64,000 nucleotides of DNA from Zea mays (GCF_902167145.1 NC_050100.1:193061439-193125438), one strand, 5' to 3'. Counted from the stretch's first letter, positions 1-12,716 are shown. The notes: generated by a model from the letters alone, not told the origin. A program made the numbers and translations.

Positions 1-336
1 GACTCGGGCTAAGCCACAGAAGACGACGAACTCCGCTCCGCCCAACCCAGGGCTCGGACTCGGGCTAAGCCCCGGAAGACGGCGAACTCCGCTCCGCCCG
101 ACCCAGGGCTCGGACTCGGGCTAAGCCCCGGAAGACGACGAACTCTGCTCCACCCGACCCAGGGCTCGGACTCGGGCTAAGCCCAGGAAGACGACGAACT
201 CCGCTCCGCCCGATCCAGGGCTCGGACTCGGGCTAAGTCCCAGAAGACGGCGAACTCCGCTCCGCCCGACCCAGGGCTCGGACTTGGGCTCAGCCTCAGA
301 AGACGACGAACTCCGCTCCGCCCGACCCCTGGGGCT
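1..336 (+). repeat. 56-bp minisatellite inside the LTR
   Basis: About six tandem units with period 56 start at 1, 57, 113 and so on, each containing ACTCGGGCTAAGCC and GAACTCCGCTCCGCCC. Units differ by a few substitutions. The array is cut by the window start, so its full copy number is unknown. The reverse-complement array lies at 13527-13842. Confidence 0.85.
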
Positions 337-1147
337 CGGACTCCGCCCCAGCCTCAGCCGTCGGTCTCCGCCTCGCTCGACCCAGGGGCTCGGACTCGAC
401 CTCGGCCACAGAAGACAGACTCGACCTCGGCTTTGGAGGAGTTTACACATCACCCAACCTAGGGCGCAGACCCGCCACGTCAACAGGAGGCACCATCATC
501 ACCCTACCCCGAGCTGACTCGGGCCACGGGAACAAGACCGGCGTCCCATCTGGCTCGCTCCGCCAGATAGGCAATGATGGCGCCCCGCATGCTCTGTGAC
601 AACGGCGGCTCTCAGCCCCCTTACGGAAGCAAGAGGACGTCAGCAAGGACTCAACAGCTCCGACAGCTGTCCCTCCGCCAGGCTCCGGCACTCCTCCGAC
701 GGCCACGACATCACACCAGCTGGGTGCCAAAATCTCTCCGGCTGACACAATGGCATGTACTTAGGGCGCTAGCTCTCCTTCGCTAGACACGTAGCACTCT
801 GCTACACCCCCATTGTACACCTGGATCCTCTCCTTACGCTTATAAAAGGAAGGACCAGGGCCCTCTTAGAGAGGGTCGGCCGCGCGGGGACGAGGACGAG
901 ACAGGCGCTTGCTTGAAGCCGCTCGCTCCCTCTCCCGCGTGGACGCTTGTAACCCCCTACTGCAAGCGCACCCGACCTGGGCGCGGGACGAACACGAAGG
1001 CCGCGGGATTCCCACCTCTCTCACGCCGGTCTCCGGCCACCTCGCTTCCCCCCTTCGCGCTCGGCCTCGCGTCGACCCATCTGGGCTGGGGCACGTGGCG
1101 ACATTCACTCGTCGGCTTAGGGACCCCCCGGTCTCGAAACGCCGGCA
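1..1147 (+). mobile_element. Cinful/zeon-like Ty3 LTR, 3' portion
   Basis: This is the 3' part of a long LTR that enters from outside the window. It has a 56-bp minisatellite, a TATA box (TATAAAAGG near 841), and a GC-rich transcribed part ending in CGCCGGCA at 1147. The same sequence occurs on the minus strand at 12777-14343, where it ends CGCCGACA and is followed by a primer-binding site. No primer-binding site follows here, so this is a 3' LTR or a solo LTR. The family name is from memory of maize LTRs. Confidence 0.8.
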
Positions 1148-1152
1148 ATAAC

Positions 1153-1421
1153 TATTGAGAACTACGTTACCACGGATCACCAGATCCGCTCCCTTCCCTC
1201 CCGTCAGCAGTAGAGGCGCAAGAAGCTGTAGAGAACCCGTCTCCCTTCCCATAAGCACGACAGAGGAAACACACGAGACACATGATATAGGGTTGGGCCT
1301 CTGGCCTATTTCTGATCTCTGTATTATGAACGGGTGTACAGGTTCCTTATATATAGATGTGAGACCCCTCAGGGGCAAAGCAGGTATTTGCCCACATAAC
1401 CCTAACTAGGGTTACTTAACA
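1153..1421 (-). repeat. 3' LTR of copia-like element
   Basis: This is a 269-bp direct repeat of 7150-7405, preceded (minus strand) by a purine-rich tract. It carries a TATATATAAGG box in minus orientation. Confidence 0.8.
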
Positions 1422-4400
1422 CTCCCCCTTGGGCGAATACCGCGACCAACACATGCCTCGTTAAAACTCCGAAAAACCTAGTGGGAAAATATTTAGAAAG
1501 AGTGCATGCTGATACAAATTGCATTTGCACTTTGTTGCCTCGTTAAAAACCTCATGTGAGAAACATCAAGAAAACTCACCAAGGGAAAAGAGTACAACGG
1601 CTGTCATCGGGACATATTTCGATCCTCTGGGATCTAGATTATATCGAATCTTCTACAAGGGCTAACTTTTAGAAATGTGCTCCCCCTGATCCTTGCAAAA
1701 CCGTATCAATAAGGCAAAACATCTTCTTCTGGAAGTATATGCACATAAAGATTTAGCAAACGGATCGCATATCTTTGCAAGGACTATTTCAGGAACTTTA
1801 CCTCTACTCACTTCTAGGACATACAAGGTAAGTGCAAGTATCAATATAAATAAGCCACTTTGACTGATGGTGTTTGATCGACTGGATCTATATATTTGAT
1901 AGAAAGTTCCATAAATGTTCACATATTGATCATCAAGCTCACGCCTTCAGGGCATAGAATATGACATTTCTTGTCTCACGGTTGTGATCAATATAAGCAT
2001 TCGCTCCCCCTGACGATGACATCTGTCAAAGTCGTTATCCCTCATTATTCAAGCATATTCTTCAAGATATATGTCTCATTGTTCATCTAGAATAACGAGA
2101 ATGGATGAGGTTGAGGTGCTATCATTTTCTATCTTACACCACAATTTATACATAGTTGTGCAAAGCAAATAACATGTCCTTCAATAGGACTTTGGGGATA
2201 ATATAGTTGCAATAGTACATATTCTAAATATGACACATCGCTCGAGGCGTTCATCCATTGCAACATCTATGATGGTGTAACAAAAGTCTATCTAAGATCG
2301 TAATCCATCAGGGATTTTTCATCGATCAGATATATCGTTATAGTCTGTCATTCTGGCATAATGGGGATATTTTGCCAGTAACACCTAAACCTTATAGGTT
2401 TCTGCCATCGGGGCTTTATAGGATACCGTAACTCCACATCTAGTGGAAAGTACCATGAGTAAAAGTCGTGGAATGCACATGTGCTTATTCGGTGAACTTC
2501 AAATCCTTTGGTACCTCATCTTATACCTTTTTGGGTCTGTATGGGTCTTTATCCCTTTATAGGGATTATCAAACTTTGGTGTTTAACATAGACTTTATTT
2601 CTTCTGGAAGGTTCCAGCTGGGAACTATAATCTCAACTATGAGATATTCTCTCTACACTGGAGAGTGGTCATTCATCAGGAATGTATTATCCAGTATGAG
2701 ATTTATATGTTGCATATTTATAATTCAAAGATATGAGTCCTCCTAGGATCTCATGACGGATCTTCAGAATCATATTAACTGCATATTATAATTCATGCCA
2801 TTTGCCAGATATATTACATAGTGGAACTGTGTTTATTCAACACATATGTGGGATAGGTCTCTCACAAGACCACTTGAACCATCGCATTCACCACACATTA
2901 TTTCAATAGTGCCCATAATGTCTGAACTTCAAGCTCGCGACTTTCACTTTGCGATTCTTGGTTCAACCTCGATTGCATTTATGAATGACCCGATAAGAGA
3001 GCTTAAAGCACTCATGCCTAGGTCTTTGTTTTGGATCCATTTGCAATCTAGAGAGGCAATATAGGTGTCGACATATTTGTCTCCCACATTTAATAATGAT
3101 CTCCGTTATTTCCCAAAACGAAAGATTCATTGTTCCGTATTCCCAGCACAACGATATTGCGCGCATTGCTAGGAATTTCATCATCAAGATGAACCTCTTC
3201 GTGAAGCAAATCACTAGCAGGGCGACTTCATCGGAGGAGAGTTATTACAGACCACGTGAATCTGCAATCAGAACATATGCTTTGACTAAGGCCAATGGAA
3301 CATATTCGCAGGCGTCCCCGAGAATAGATCAAATGCCAATAAGTCAAATGTGGATATAATATTAATCCCGGGTATATCCACATCTACATCAGGTAGAAGC
3401 ATTCAGACCAATATGGTTACTCCTCAACGATTTCTGGCAAACTCCATATACACAGGAGTACACACCGAACAACAGGTTCAGTTTGGCTTTTGTGCGTTTA
3501 ATAGAATATTAAGGCATTACATTATATGGGCATTCCTCCCCCTAATGCCGAGATGTTCTAAAAGCATACAAATAAAATCCCCAACCACAATCATCTAGTT
3601 TGTGGCCAATGTATGCTATTGTGGTGATTTATTTGGGAAATCTTACACACATTACAGAGAGGGGTTTTATGCAGTGAGCTTTGGACTTATATTAATGTAG
3701 TGGCATGAATACTACATATTTGTCCTTCATCGTGAAGGATTAGTCTCAACTTCCAGCAAGACACGCAACAATAAGTTGCTTCATGGTTACAATTCTGTAA
3801 ACTTATTATTTTTATTACCAAATACAAGTCAATCATTAAGATTTAGACTGATATGCGCAACATTATGTTATCCAGAAGAGTCCTTCAGGGGCTCATGCAT
3901 ACCATTCATCGTTTGGAGCTAGTAGTTGACTTCAGATCAACAAGTAAAATGACCACAGGGTCTAGCGCTCACAAGGATATTCATTGGTTGCATTGTGCTT
4001 TTAAGAACATAGGAGAATATGTGCGTATATAATGGTGGTAAAGTGCATGGCATCAGGCCAATGCTGCCAAGCAGAGATTTTTATATGCAGAGATGTATAG
4101 TCCAGCTCGTTTTATTATTGCCCATGGTTTACCCAATTACTCATACCGATATGAAATTGGGTATCAATTTATGCAACATTTTTAGGTATTATAATTTTGA
4201 GAGAGAACTTATAACAATAGTTAATTATTTGTGGTGTTGCCAGCAGGGCAAACATTTCTCCTCATATTATATACCAAATTGTTCTATATAGCATTATTTC
4301 GATCTCTTCATTGTTCAGCAAAAAGAGAAGCTTTGGAATAGAACATACAAGGCCAAGAATTCATTTTATCTGGGAAAAATCATCTGATTCCTAAGCTTTC

Positions 4401-7149
4401 GACAAAGCAAATGGAGATAACTGTTTGGCAAGAGCGAAAGAAATACCAATACCCGTTTGGGACTAGTCTTCAACAACAGATAATACTGATCTCATACGAA
4501 GGAGTCATCAAGACAAGGGAGAATACATCTGGTCTCCATAAGATCTTCATATTTCTATCACAAATTACCATCACCAATAGCTTAGTGGTCAAGAATTATG
4601 GATCTTCCGGCGCCAAGGACCAATGACATATTAATGCCCAATTTCACTTCTAGCTTTGTGGTAATATGGGATTTCATGGCTATTTTCTACTCTTCTTACT
4701 CCTGGTAGATCAGAGATATATTACGGTAAGCATTTCAAAGGGTGAAATCCAATGTAGTTCTGCTACATAAACCCCAATTTTATTTCCATTCAGTATTAAC
4801 CTTTACCATTTGGCTTACTGTATACCATACCAGTCAAAGGACTATTCCAAGTCAATTCAACTACTATAAGTATTTACAATTCTGAGAGATGTATGCAACA
4901 CAAGCATAGAGGTCCTAGATAGGACGAGTAAAGTGGTTCGACGGGAACACACAATGGTTTTTCACACAAACATTGTGAAAAATTTCTCAGAATTACCTTT
5001 CGATGTACTCGCAACTTCGTGTTGCTAATGTACTAGTCATTTATCTTAAAGTCTGCTCCATATCATTCAACAACAAATAGCAATTTGCCAACATCTGGTT
5101 GAGCAATATATAACTAAGATTTATAGCCTTTATTCATTTGGTAAGGTCTTTTGCTTACTAATAGAATCCCAATGTGTGATATCTTCTATGCCAAAATGGC
5201 TTTCATGCATTATATATATATCTTCGGGTTACTTCGGGTAAAACTTTATGCATGAGGAGAGAGCAGAAAATTAACTTATCTGTGTTTAATTGTATTTCAA
5301 TTTAATTTCCCAGATTTCCAAGCACTATAGAGCTTGATATAGTTGTTAATGCCACTTGGCGATACATATAAATATATGATGACACGCAACACAATCAAAC
5401 AAAATATAGAGCCAAACAAAATTGTTTATGAAGGTTGAGCGTAATGTGACTTCAGGGGCTTGAACAACCCACCACAATCCACGCGAGTACAAGCTCAAGC
5501 GTATCTGGCGTAAATGCGTGTGCGGCCATCAGGGCTATGACAACACAACAAGCCTTCGTAACAAACGCAACAGGTGCAGTTGTGGCTCAGTATTGGGGTA
5601 CGCAACAAGTTCACACAATGTGCGCAACAGACGCATTTGTGGCTCGGTGATAACGATAGACGAACAGTGCCTACAGGGCATGCGAAAAATACGTGACTCG
5701 GCGATGCCGGTCCAACTCAACAGGAGTGGTCCGATTAAGCGATGATACAACATAGCAATCACATGACGCAACCAAGTTATTACGATACAAATAATGCGTC
5801 GTGTTGCCAGGGTGCAGCCAATGCTTAGCCAATGCCATAGCTCAGCCAATTAAAAATGTAGTCTGATCGATGTGCCTGAGTACCCACTGTATCATTTAAT
5901 CACTCGACGTGAGCCCAAAAGCTCAACGCAACACAAATATTTAGAGCGATTTGGGTATACGCAATATAGCATTCACACATTTTAATAATTTCTATCAATT
6001 ATCTACTACAGGAAATAAAAGCAGAAAAATAGACTCTAGAACTAATGCATGAACATAACACATCAGGTGTAACAAACATTTACCATATTCATGCATGTAT
6101 TTGTCTACTTATTATTTAGTAGACAGGAAATTGAATTAGAAGCAGCAAAATAAAACATACTGCCTTGCTATCGTATTATATGTTATCTCTAGTCATCCAA
6201 ATCCTTATGCTAAAACATTTTAATATGTAATTAACACATTATATGCGGCCATGCAGGAGGTGGGTGCGTGTGGCAGTTTAAGAGATAAAGCTGCCTCTTG
6301 CATGCGGCCATGTAGGAGGTGGGTGCGTGTGGCCGTTCAAGAGATAAAGCTGCCCCTTGCATGCGCGACCACTTTTTTCAACTAAAAGCCGCTCGCTGCA
6401 TGCACGCATGGTCAACAGCCATGCAGCCACGATCAGGGAGAAGCCCCTGGGAAAAACGGCTTTGGTCTTATCTATCCAAAATACAGAAGAAAGAAATGGT
6501 CCACGCGGATGACCCGCTCGTAGGAAACGCACATGCCATCTCCATCTCTCGTAGGCTCCATGTGCACTGTCTCATCCGGCTCGAAAACTGTCAGATCTGT
6601 TTTTCTCTTAGCAGCTACTGGCCGCTCGCCCGCCAGGTACACGGTCACAGGACACAACCATCCAGGGCTGAGGGCTCGACACTGGTCTGCAGGGCCGCGT
6701 GGAGCCAGTAGCAGGGCGGGCGGCTCGCCGCGTCAGTGCGTACAGGAGCGACAATTATCCACCGCGGGGGCTGGAGACAGTCGATAGGCAGAGGCTTTTC
6801 TCAAGCTGGGGTATGACGCCTACCCAAGCCTCCACCCGTGAATGGAGATGACGCCACGGAGCACCGCCGTGACGCAGCTCCGGCGTGGACGCAACTTCTA
6901 ATGCAGACATGACTCATAGAGGGCAATGGTTGGGCCACGTGCCCCTGTTATGGGAAACTGAAGTGGTGGCTAAATTCTCTTCCGGTGAATAGGAGTAGAT
7001 TCAATCTCATACCGTTCATTCTATTGCGTAGAGGAAATCGAAGCCTGTCGCGTAGGACAGTTCGGCTAGGTCGGAGACCTGCCGGATTGACGGAGAGTTG
7101 ATGCAGATCCAATCCCGCAGCAACGTCGAGGTAGAGCGTGCTGATAACG
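1422..7149 (-). other. Degenerate interior of copia-like element
   Basis: This AT-rich stretch has only short open frames on both strands and no motif I can assign to gag, protease, integrase or RT. On the minus strand the 5' LTR is followed by CGTTATCAGCACGCTC, the expected primer-binding position, and a short leader. The part at 5500-5850 has repeated 'GCAACA' and 'TTGTGGCTC' words but no clean period. Confidence 0.6.
6243..6360. repeat. Tandem duplication, 59 bp x 2
   Basis: Two adjacent copies start ATGCGGCCATG at 6243 and 6302, share AGGAGGTGGGTGCGTGTGGC and AAGAGATAAAGCTGCC, and differ at a handful of bases. It lies in the leader region of the copia-like element. Confidence 0.85.
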
Positions 7150-7405
7150 TATTGAGAACTACGTTACCACAGATCACCAGATCCGCTCCCTTCCCTCCCG
7201 TCAGCAGTAGAGGCGCAAGAAGCTGTAGAGAACCCGTCTCCCTTCCCATAAACACGACAGTGGAAACACACGAGACACATGATATAGGGTTGGGCCTCTG
7301 GCCTCTTTCTGATCTTTGTATATAGGTTCCTTATATAGAGATGTGAGACCCCTCAGGGGCAAAACAGGTATTTGTCTACATAACACTAACTAGGGTTACT
7401 TAACA
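7150..7405 (-). repeat. 5' LTR of copia-like element
   Basis: This is a 256-bp copy of the repeat at 1153-1421, ending (plus strand) TTACTTAACA and followed directly by the target duplication ATAAC. Confidence 0.8.
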
Positions 7406-7410
7406 ATAAC

Positions 7411-7735
7411 TACGTCCGAGAAAGGTGGGCATGAGTGAGAGGGCGGGTGGAAGAGGAAAGACTGTGCTGATACGATACCTTAGAGAGCATTCAGCGGGGT
7501 GGAGGATGCCTCAACACATGATATGTCGTCGTTCGTGTACTATAGGACGTTTATCCAGATTCCAGGAGAGACCATCTAATTATCTAGCAGATCTTGTAAA
7601 ATAAGAGACTTCCACTATACATTATATACTATACATTATGGTATTTATAAAGTGAAGCTTGAAATAGTGAATAATATTGGGGATATGATGTAATAGCTGC
7701 TGGATACAATCTAGAAACACAATAGAACACAATTA
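7411..7735. other. Unassigned sequence
   Basis: This is the flank of the copia insertion. I see no gene or repeat end in it. Confidence 0.4.
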
Positions 7736-8033
7736 GGGGGTGTTTGGTTAGATAGACTAAAGATTAGTCTCTAGTTTTTAGTCCCATTTAGTCCTTTTTT
7801 GCCAAACACTAGGACTAAAATATGGACTAAAATGATTTAGTCTTTAATCCTTCACATATGTGCTAAAAGAGACTAAAAGCCCACATGAGTGTATTCAAGA
7901 GCATTTAAGTCTTTGGACAATGTATTTAATAACTTTAGAATCTATTTAGTCCATATAACCAAACAAGTAGGGACTAAAATTTAGTCCTAAGACTAAAGTT
8001 TAGTCCTAAGATTAATTGAAACTAAACATGTCC
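7736..8033. mobile_element. Tourist-like MITE (PIF/Harbinger type)
   Basis: This 298-bp element has imperfect terminal inverted repeats (GGGGGTGTTTGGTTAGA at the left, complement of ACTAAACATGTCC at the right). It is flanked by the 3-bp duplication TTA at 7733-7735 and 8034-8036. The interior repeats GACTAAA and its complement, giving strong folding potential. Confidence 0.8.
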
Positions 8034-8200
8034 TTATATATACTACATTTGGTGTCGTGGACGCGTTCGACACATGGGCTAGTTGTTGGAGGTCAACGAT
8101 TATTATTTGTTGTATTCAACACAAAAGGAAAAATACTATCATATAAGTCTGTACGATATAATCCTCTCATCCCAAAATATTTTTGTTTTATAAATAAATT

Positions 8201-8346
8201 AGTGACTAAGGTTTAATCACTCAGAAGCTAAAGATCTAAATAGGAAGAGATAAAAAATACTAAACTGATACTTCTTTACTATTTTAGTTACTTTCTCTTC
8301 CTGTTCATATCTTTATCTTCTGAATGACTAAACTTTAGTCACTTTT
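8201..8346. repeat. Foldback (hairpin) element, arms about 65 bp
   Basis: The left arm (AGTGACTAAGGTTTAATCAC onward) and the complement of the right arm ending near 8346 align over about 65 bp, including TCAGAAG, TAAAGAT and AGGAAGAGA. The loop is only about 15-20 bp. It is probably a foldback MITE. I could not identify a target duplication. Confidence 0.7.
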
Positions 8347-8789
8347 GTTTTACCTTCTAGGAAGAAAAAAAAACCCTTAGTTAAACACTTGCAGAAATTT
8401 AAAGATAAAAAGTGTATAAAAGCGTGTTTGTCATTGAACCTATAAATTGATTTAATTTTGCTACTACAAAAAGTAAATATATATGTAAGTCTATAGATTA
8501 ACCCATTTACATTCGACACATTCATCAGTTCAATACAACTTCTCATGGCTATAAACATATCAATATTTACTGCTCTTATGAGATTGCTCAATTATTTACT
8601 TGTCAACACTAACACTGCTGAAAGGGAAATGGGGTTAACCTTTTCCCTCAATTAATTTTTATGGTTGAATGTCCAACACAAATATATGGACTAACTAGTT
8701 TGCTCTAGAATACATGTTCTACAGATGCATAAGGTTCAACACAAATCAATAAATATTCAAGTTAGGGATCCAAAATTGAACGGGAGCAA
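8347..8789. other. Unassigned AT-rich sequence
   Basis: I see nothing convincing here. It ends where the GC-rich, palindrome-bearing LTR fragment begins. The exact LTR start is not visible. Confidence 0.4.
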
Positions 8790-9447
8790 AGACTTGAGTG
8801 TGCTGGACTGGCGCACCGGTCTGTCCGGTGTGCCACCAGACAGTGTCTGGTGCACCATGTCCGTACGAAGATGAACCAGCCACTCTCGAGAAAACTGAGC
8901 CACGCTCCGCTATAATTCACCGGACTGTCCGGTGCACCAGCGGAGCAACGGCTAACTCGCGCAACGGTCGACTGCAAAAGCCGTTGACAGAGGAACAGTG
9001 CGCGCAGAGTCAGAGCCGCAGAGTCAGAGGCGCACCGGACAATGTCCGGTGCCGCAAGAAGACAAAGCTCCAACGGTCGACCGAGCTCTGAACCCTAACG
9101 GTCGGGTGACGTGGCAGCGCACCAGACAGTGAACAGGACCTGTCTAGTGGCGCACCGGGCTGTCCGGTGCGCCCATCACCAGCAGCCTCCCCAACGGCTA
9201 TTTGGTGGTTGAGGGCTATAAATACCCCCCAACCACCACAACCCAAGGATTCTGAACATTGCATTCAATACAAGAGCAAAAGACTTCACTCCAAGACACA
9301 ATCAAAGCGATCGATCCACTCAAAGTCTCTAAATCAACTCTAGTGCATTAGGACTTGTGAGAGGATCTCTTGTGTTCTTTTGTTGTTCTTGTTTGCTTGG
9401 CTTGGCCTTCTTTTCTTTTCAATTCTTACTCTCAAGTGCTTTGTAAG
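8790..9447 (+). mobile_element. Truncated LTR with GGAC-N-GTCC palindromes
   Basis: It contains several CACCGGACTGTCCGGTG-type palindromes, a TATA box (GGCTATAAATACC near 9214) and a transcribed-looking tail. The same order of motifs is found on the minus strand in 63194-64000, so both are LTRs of one family. This copy lacks the terminal part ending GACTTTCAACA and stops at about 9447, where minus-strand cinful/zeon-like sequence begins abruptly. Confidence 0.7.
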
Positions 9448-9468
9448 TAAGTCGATGAGCACTGCTTC

Positions 9469-12400
9469 CTATTTGGGATCGAGCCCGGAGCCGATCCGGA
9501 TCTGCTTGGAGGCGTCACCGCTGGGGTCGAGGGGGACGGCCTTAACCGTCTCCACTGGCTCGAAGTTGCCGGCATGACGTTTCACGTCTGGCACCTCCTT
9601 AGAGAGGCTTTCCAGGTCGGCGATGAGGGCCTCGGACTCGGCGAGGGCCTCGGCGTACTCCACGCACTCCACGTCGCATTCGAACGCGTGTTTGTACGTG
9701 GGGCCGACGGTGATGACCCCGTTGGGGCCCGGCATCTTGAGCTTCAGGTAGGTGTAGTTGGGGACGGCCATGAACTTCGCGTAGCATGGTCTTCCCAGTA
9801 CCGCGTGGTAGGTTCCTCGGAAACCGACCACCTCGAACGTCAGGGTCTCCCTTCGGAAGTTGGAGGGTGTTCCGAAGCAGACAGGAAGGTTGAGTTGTCC
9901 GAGGGGCTGGACGCGCTTCCCAGGAATGATCCCATGGAAGGGCGCAGCGCCTGCTCGGACGGAGGACAGATCGACACGCAGGAGCCCGAGGGTCTCGGCG
10001 TAGATGATGTTGAGGCTGCTGTCTCCGTCCATGAGGACCTTGGTGAGCCTGACGTCGCCGATGACGGGGTCGTCGACGAGCGGGTATTTCCCCGGGCTCG
10101 GCACGTGGTCGGGGTGGTCGGCTTGGTCGAAGGTGATGGGCTTGTCGGACCAGTCTAGGTAGACTGGCGCCGCCACCTTCACCGAGCAGACCTCCCGGCG
10201 CTCTTGCTTGCAGTGCCGAGCCGAGGCATTCGCCGCTTGCCCACCGTAGATCATGAAGCAGTCGCGGACCTCGGGGAACTCTCCTGCTTGGTGATCTTCC
10301 TTCTTGTCGTCGTCGCGGGCCCTGCCACCCTCCGCGGGTGGCCCGGCCCTGTGGAAGTGACGCCGAAGCATGACACACTCCTCAAGGGTGTGCTTGACGG
10401 GCCCCTGGTGATAGGGGCACGGCTCCTTGAGCATCTTGTCGAAGAGGTTGGCACCTCCGGGGGGTTTCCGAGGGTTCTTGTACTCGGCGGCGGCGACAAG
10501 GTCCGCGTCGGCGGCGTCGCGTTTCGCTTGCGACTTCTTCTTGCCTTTCTTCTTGGCACCGCGCTGAGTCGACGCCTCGGCAGCATCTTCCGATGGGCGG
10601 CCCTGGGGCTGCTTGTCCTTTCGGAAGATAGCCTCGACCGCCTCCTGGCCGGAGGCGAACTTGGTGGCGATGTCCATCAGCTCGCTCGCCCTGGTGGGGG
10701 TCTTGCGACCCAGCTTGCTCACCAGGTCGCGGCAGGTGGTGCCGGCGAGGAACGCGCCGATGACATCCGAGTTGGTGATGTTGGGTAGCTCGGTGCGCTG
10801 CTTCGAGAATCGCCGGATGTAGTCCTGGAGAGACTCTCCCGGCTGCTGCCGGCAGCTTTGGAGGTCCCAGGAATTCCCGGGGCGCACGTACGTGCCCTGG
10901 AAATTGCCGGCGAAAGCTTGGACTAGGTCGTCCCAGTTGGAGATCTGCCCCGGAGGCAGGTGCTCCAACCAGGCGCGAGCGGTGTCGGAGAGGAACAGGG
11001 GGAGGTTGCGGATGATGAGGTTGTCATCGTCCGTTCCACCCAGTTGGCAGGCCAGACGGTAGTCCACGAGCCACAGTTCCGGTCTCGTCTCCCCCGAGTA
11101 CTTTGTGATAGTAGTTGGGGGTCGGAACCGGGTCGGGAACGGTGCCCGTCGGATGGCCCGGCTGAAGGCCTGTGGACCGGGTGGTTCGGGCGAGGGACTC
11201 CGATCCTCCCCGCTGTCGTAGCGTCCCCCACGCCTGGGGTGGTAGCCTCGGCGCACCCTCTCGTCGAGGTGGGCCCGACGGTCGCGGTGATGGTGCTCGT
11301 TGCCGAGGCGGCCCGGGGCCGCAGGCGCGGTGTTGCGCGTGCGCCCGGTGTAGACCGAGGCTTCCCGCATGAATCGGGAAGCGCGGCATGAGGTTCCGAG
11401 GGGTACCCCTGCCTTCGGGAGGCAGAGCTCTCGGCCCGTCGGGCCGCGGCGCCTTCCAGGAGATTCTTGAGCTCCCCCTGGATTCGCCGGCCCTCGGTGG
11501 TTGATGGCTCCGGCATCGCGCGGAGAAGCATCGCTGCTGCAGCCAGGTTCTGGCCGACCCCACTAGATGCGGGTGGTGGCCTGACCCTGACGTCGTCGGC
11601 GACGCGGTGCTGGAAGCCCTGGGGCAGATGACGTATTTCTCCGGCCGGGGGTTGGCCCGCCCATGCCTGCCCGACGTCCCGGCGGATCGGCTCAAGCGCT
11701 CCTGCTCCCTCGTCGAGCTTGGCCTGCACCCCGCGGATTTGCTCGAGCTGTGGGTCATGGCCCCCCGCCTGAACGGGGACCATAGCTAGCTCCCGTGGGA
11801 TGTCAACGCGGGGCACCGGCCTAGGGAGATCACCGTCCTCCAGCATGCCGAGATGATTGCCTTCGGAGGGACCCCCTAGATCGACGTGGAATCATTCGCG
11901 GCTTGGGCCGCAGTCCTCGTCGCCGAGGCTGCGGCTACCGTCGGAACAGTCGGAGAGGCAGTAGTCACATGCGGTCATGAAGTCCCGCATGGCACTGGGG
12001 TTGCCAAGTCCAGAGAAATCCCAACAGATGTTGGGCTCGTCGTCTTCCTTGGACCTAGAGGGCCCGTAGGTCGAGACGTCCGTCAGCCGGTCCCAAGGCG
12101 ACCGCATGCGAAACCCCAGAGGGTTTGGACTCGCCTCTACGAGAGCGCCCGCCAAAGCGGGGTCGCTAGACGGGTTGAGGCTGAATCCAAATGACGTGGG
12201 ATGGGAATCAGTCGGTACCTCTCGGTCGACGAGCGGCGATAAAGTCACGTCGGGGACTGACTGCACCGTCGTCTCACGTACGAGGGTGATGTCCAGCAAG
12301 CTTTTCGCGAGCGCGCTGGCGTCGTCCGCTTGCTCGGGATTGGCGTGTCGCGGGGAGACGGCGCCCGTCTTCGTCTCAAGCGCGAAGTCGATACCCGGTG

Positions 12401-12716
12401 CGCCCCCCGTTGGGGTGCCGGCGCTGTCGACTCGCTCGACAGCCGACGAGGCGCTGCCTCCTGCTTGGCCTTGGTTGCCCTGCCTTCCCCTCCGTCGGCG
12501 AGGAAGAGGGCGGGATGAGCTCGAAGGTTGTTCTTCCACCACGCGGGGAAGACGTCGTCGATTCCGCCGCCGGCGGGCGGGCTGTCGGCCGCCATTGTCG
12601 TTGTCGCGCGGCGGTGGAAGGAGTATCATGTCGTAGCTGCCGTCGAGGGACATGAACTCAAGACCCTCGAAACGGAGCACCGTCCCGGGTTGGAGAGGTT
12701 GCTGGAGACTGCCCAT
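9469..12716 (-). pseudogene. Ty3 gag-protease, broken
   Basis: Capsid-type gag and aspartic protease of a Tat-like Ty3 element. The frame reads from a methionine at 12716 and contains SLDGSYDMILLPPP near its start. It hits an in-frame TGA at about 11892-11894, resumes in the same frame, then needs a one-step frame change near 11370-11400 to enter a 633-codon open stretch. That stretch holds the gag core (WLVDYRLACQLGG, ARAWLEHLPPGQI, SLQDYIRRFSKQRTELP) and the protease (VLMDGDSSLNIIYAETL, with DGDS where I expect DGGS). It ends in a TAG after SGLDPK, followed by EAVLIDLL in the same frame before the truncation. The two stops and one frameshift show decay. The Tat-like assignment is from family knowledge. 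Confidence 0.85.

Larger units (their letters stand above)
1153..7405 (-). mobile_element. Copia-like LTR element, minus strand, no intact coding capacity
   Basis: Terminal direct repeats of about 260 bp (1153-1421 and 7150-7405) bound a 5.7 kb interior. The element is flanked by the exact 5-bp duplication ATAAC (1148-1152 and 7406-7410). On the minus strand the LTR begins TGTTAAGTAACC. A purine tract (AAGGGGGAG) lies just upstream of the 3' LTR at 1422-1430, and a TATA box sits in U3, so orientation is clear. The LTRs differ at roughly ten sites plus a 13-bp indel. No gag, integrase or RT frame of useful length survives, so assignment to copia rests on LTR style and is inference. Confidence 0.8.

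Noticed and set aside
1..336. Regular 56-bp repeats considered as a CRISPR-like array
   Set aside because: Whole units repeat with point changes and there are no unique spacers. The setting is a plant LTR minisatellite.
9574..11391. Long plus-strand open frames (for example 9574-10158 and 10204-10788)
   Set aside because: They are antisense to the gag-protease frame in high-GC sequence. No protein features, and their composition follows the minus-strand codons.
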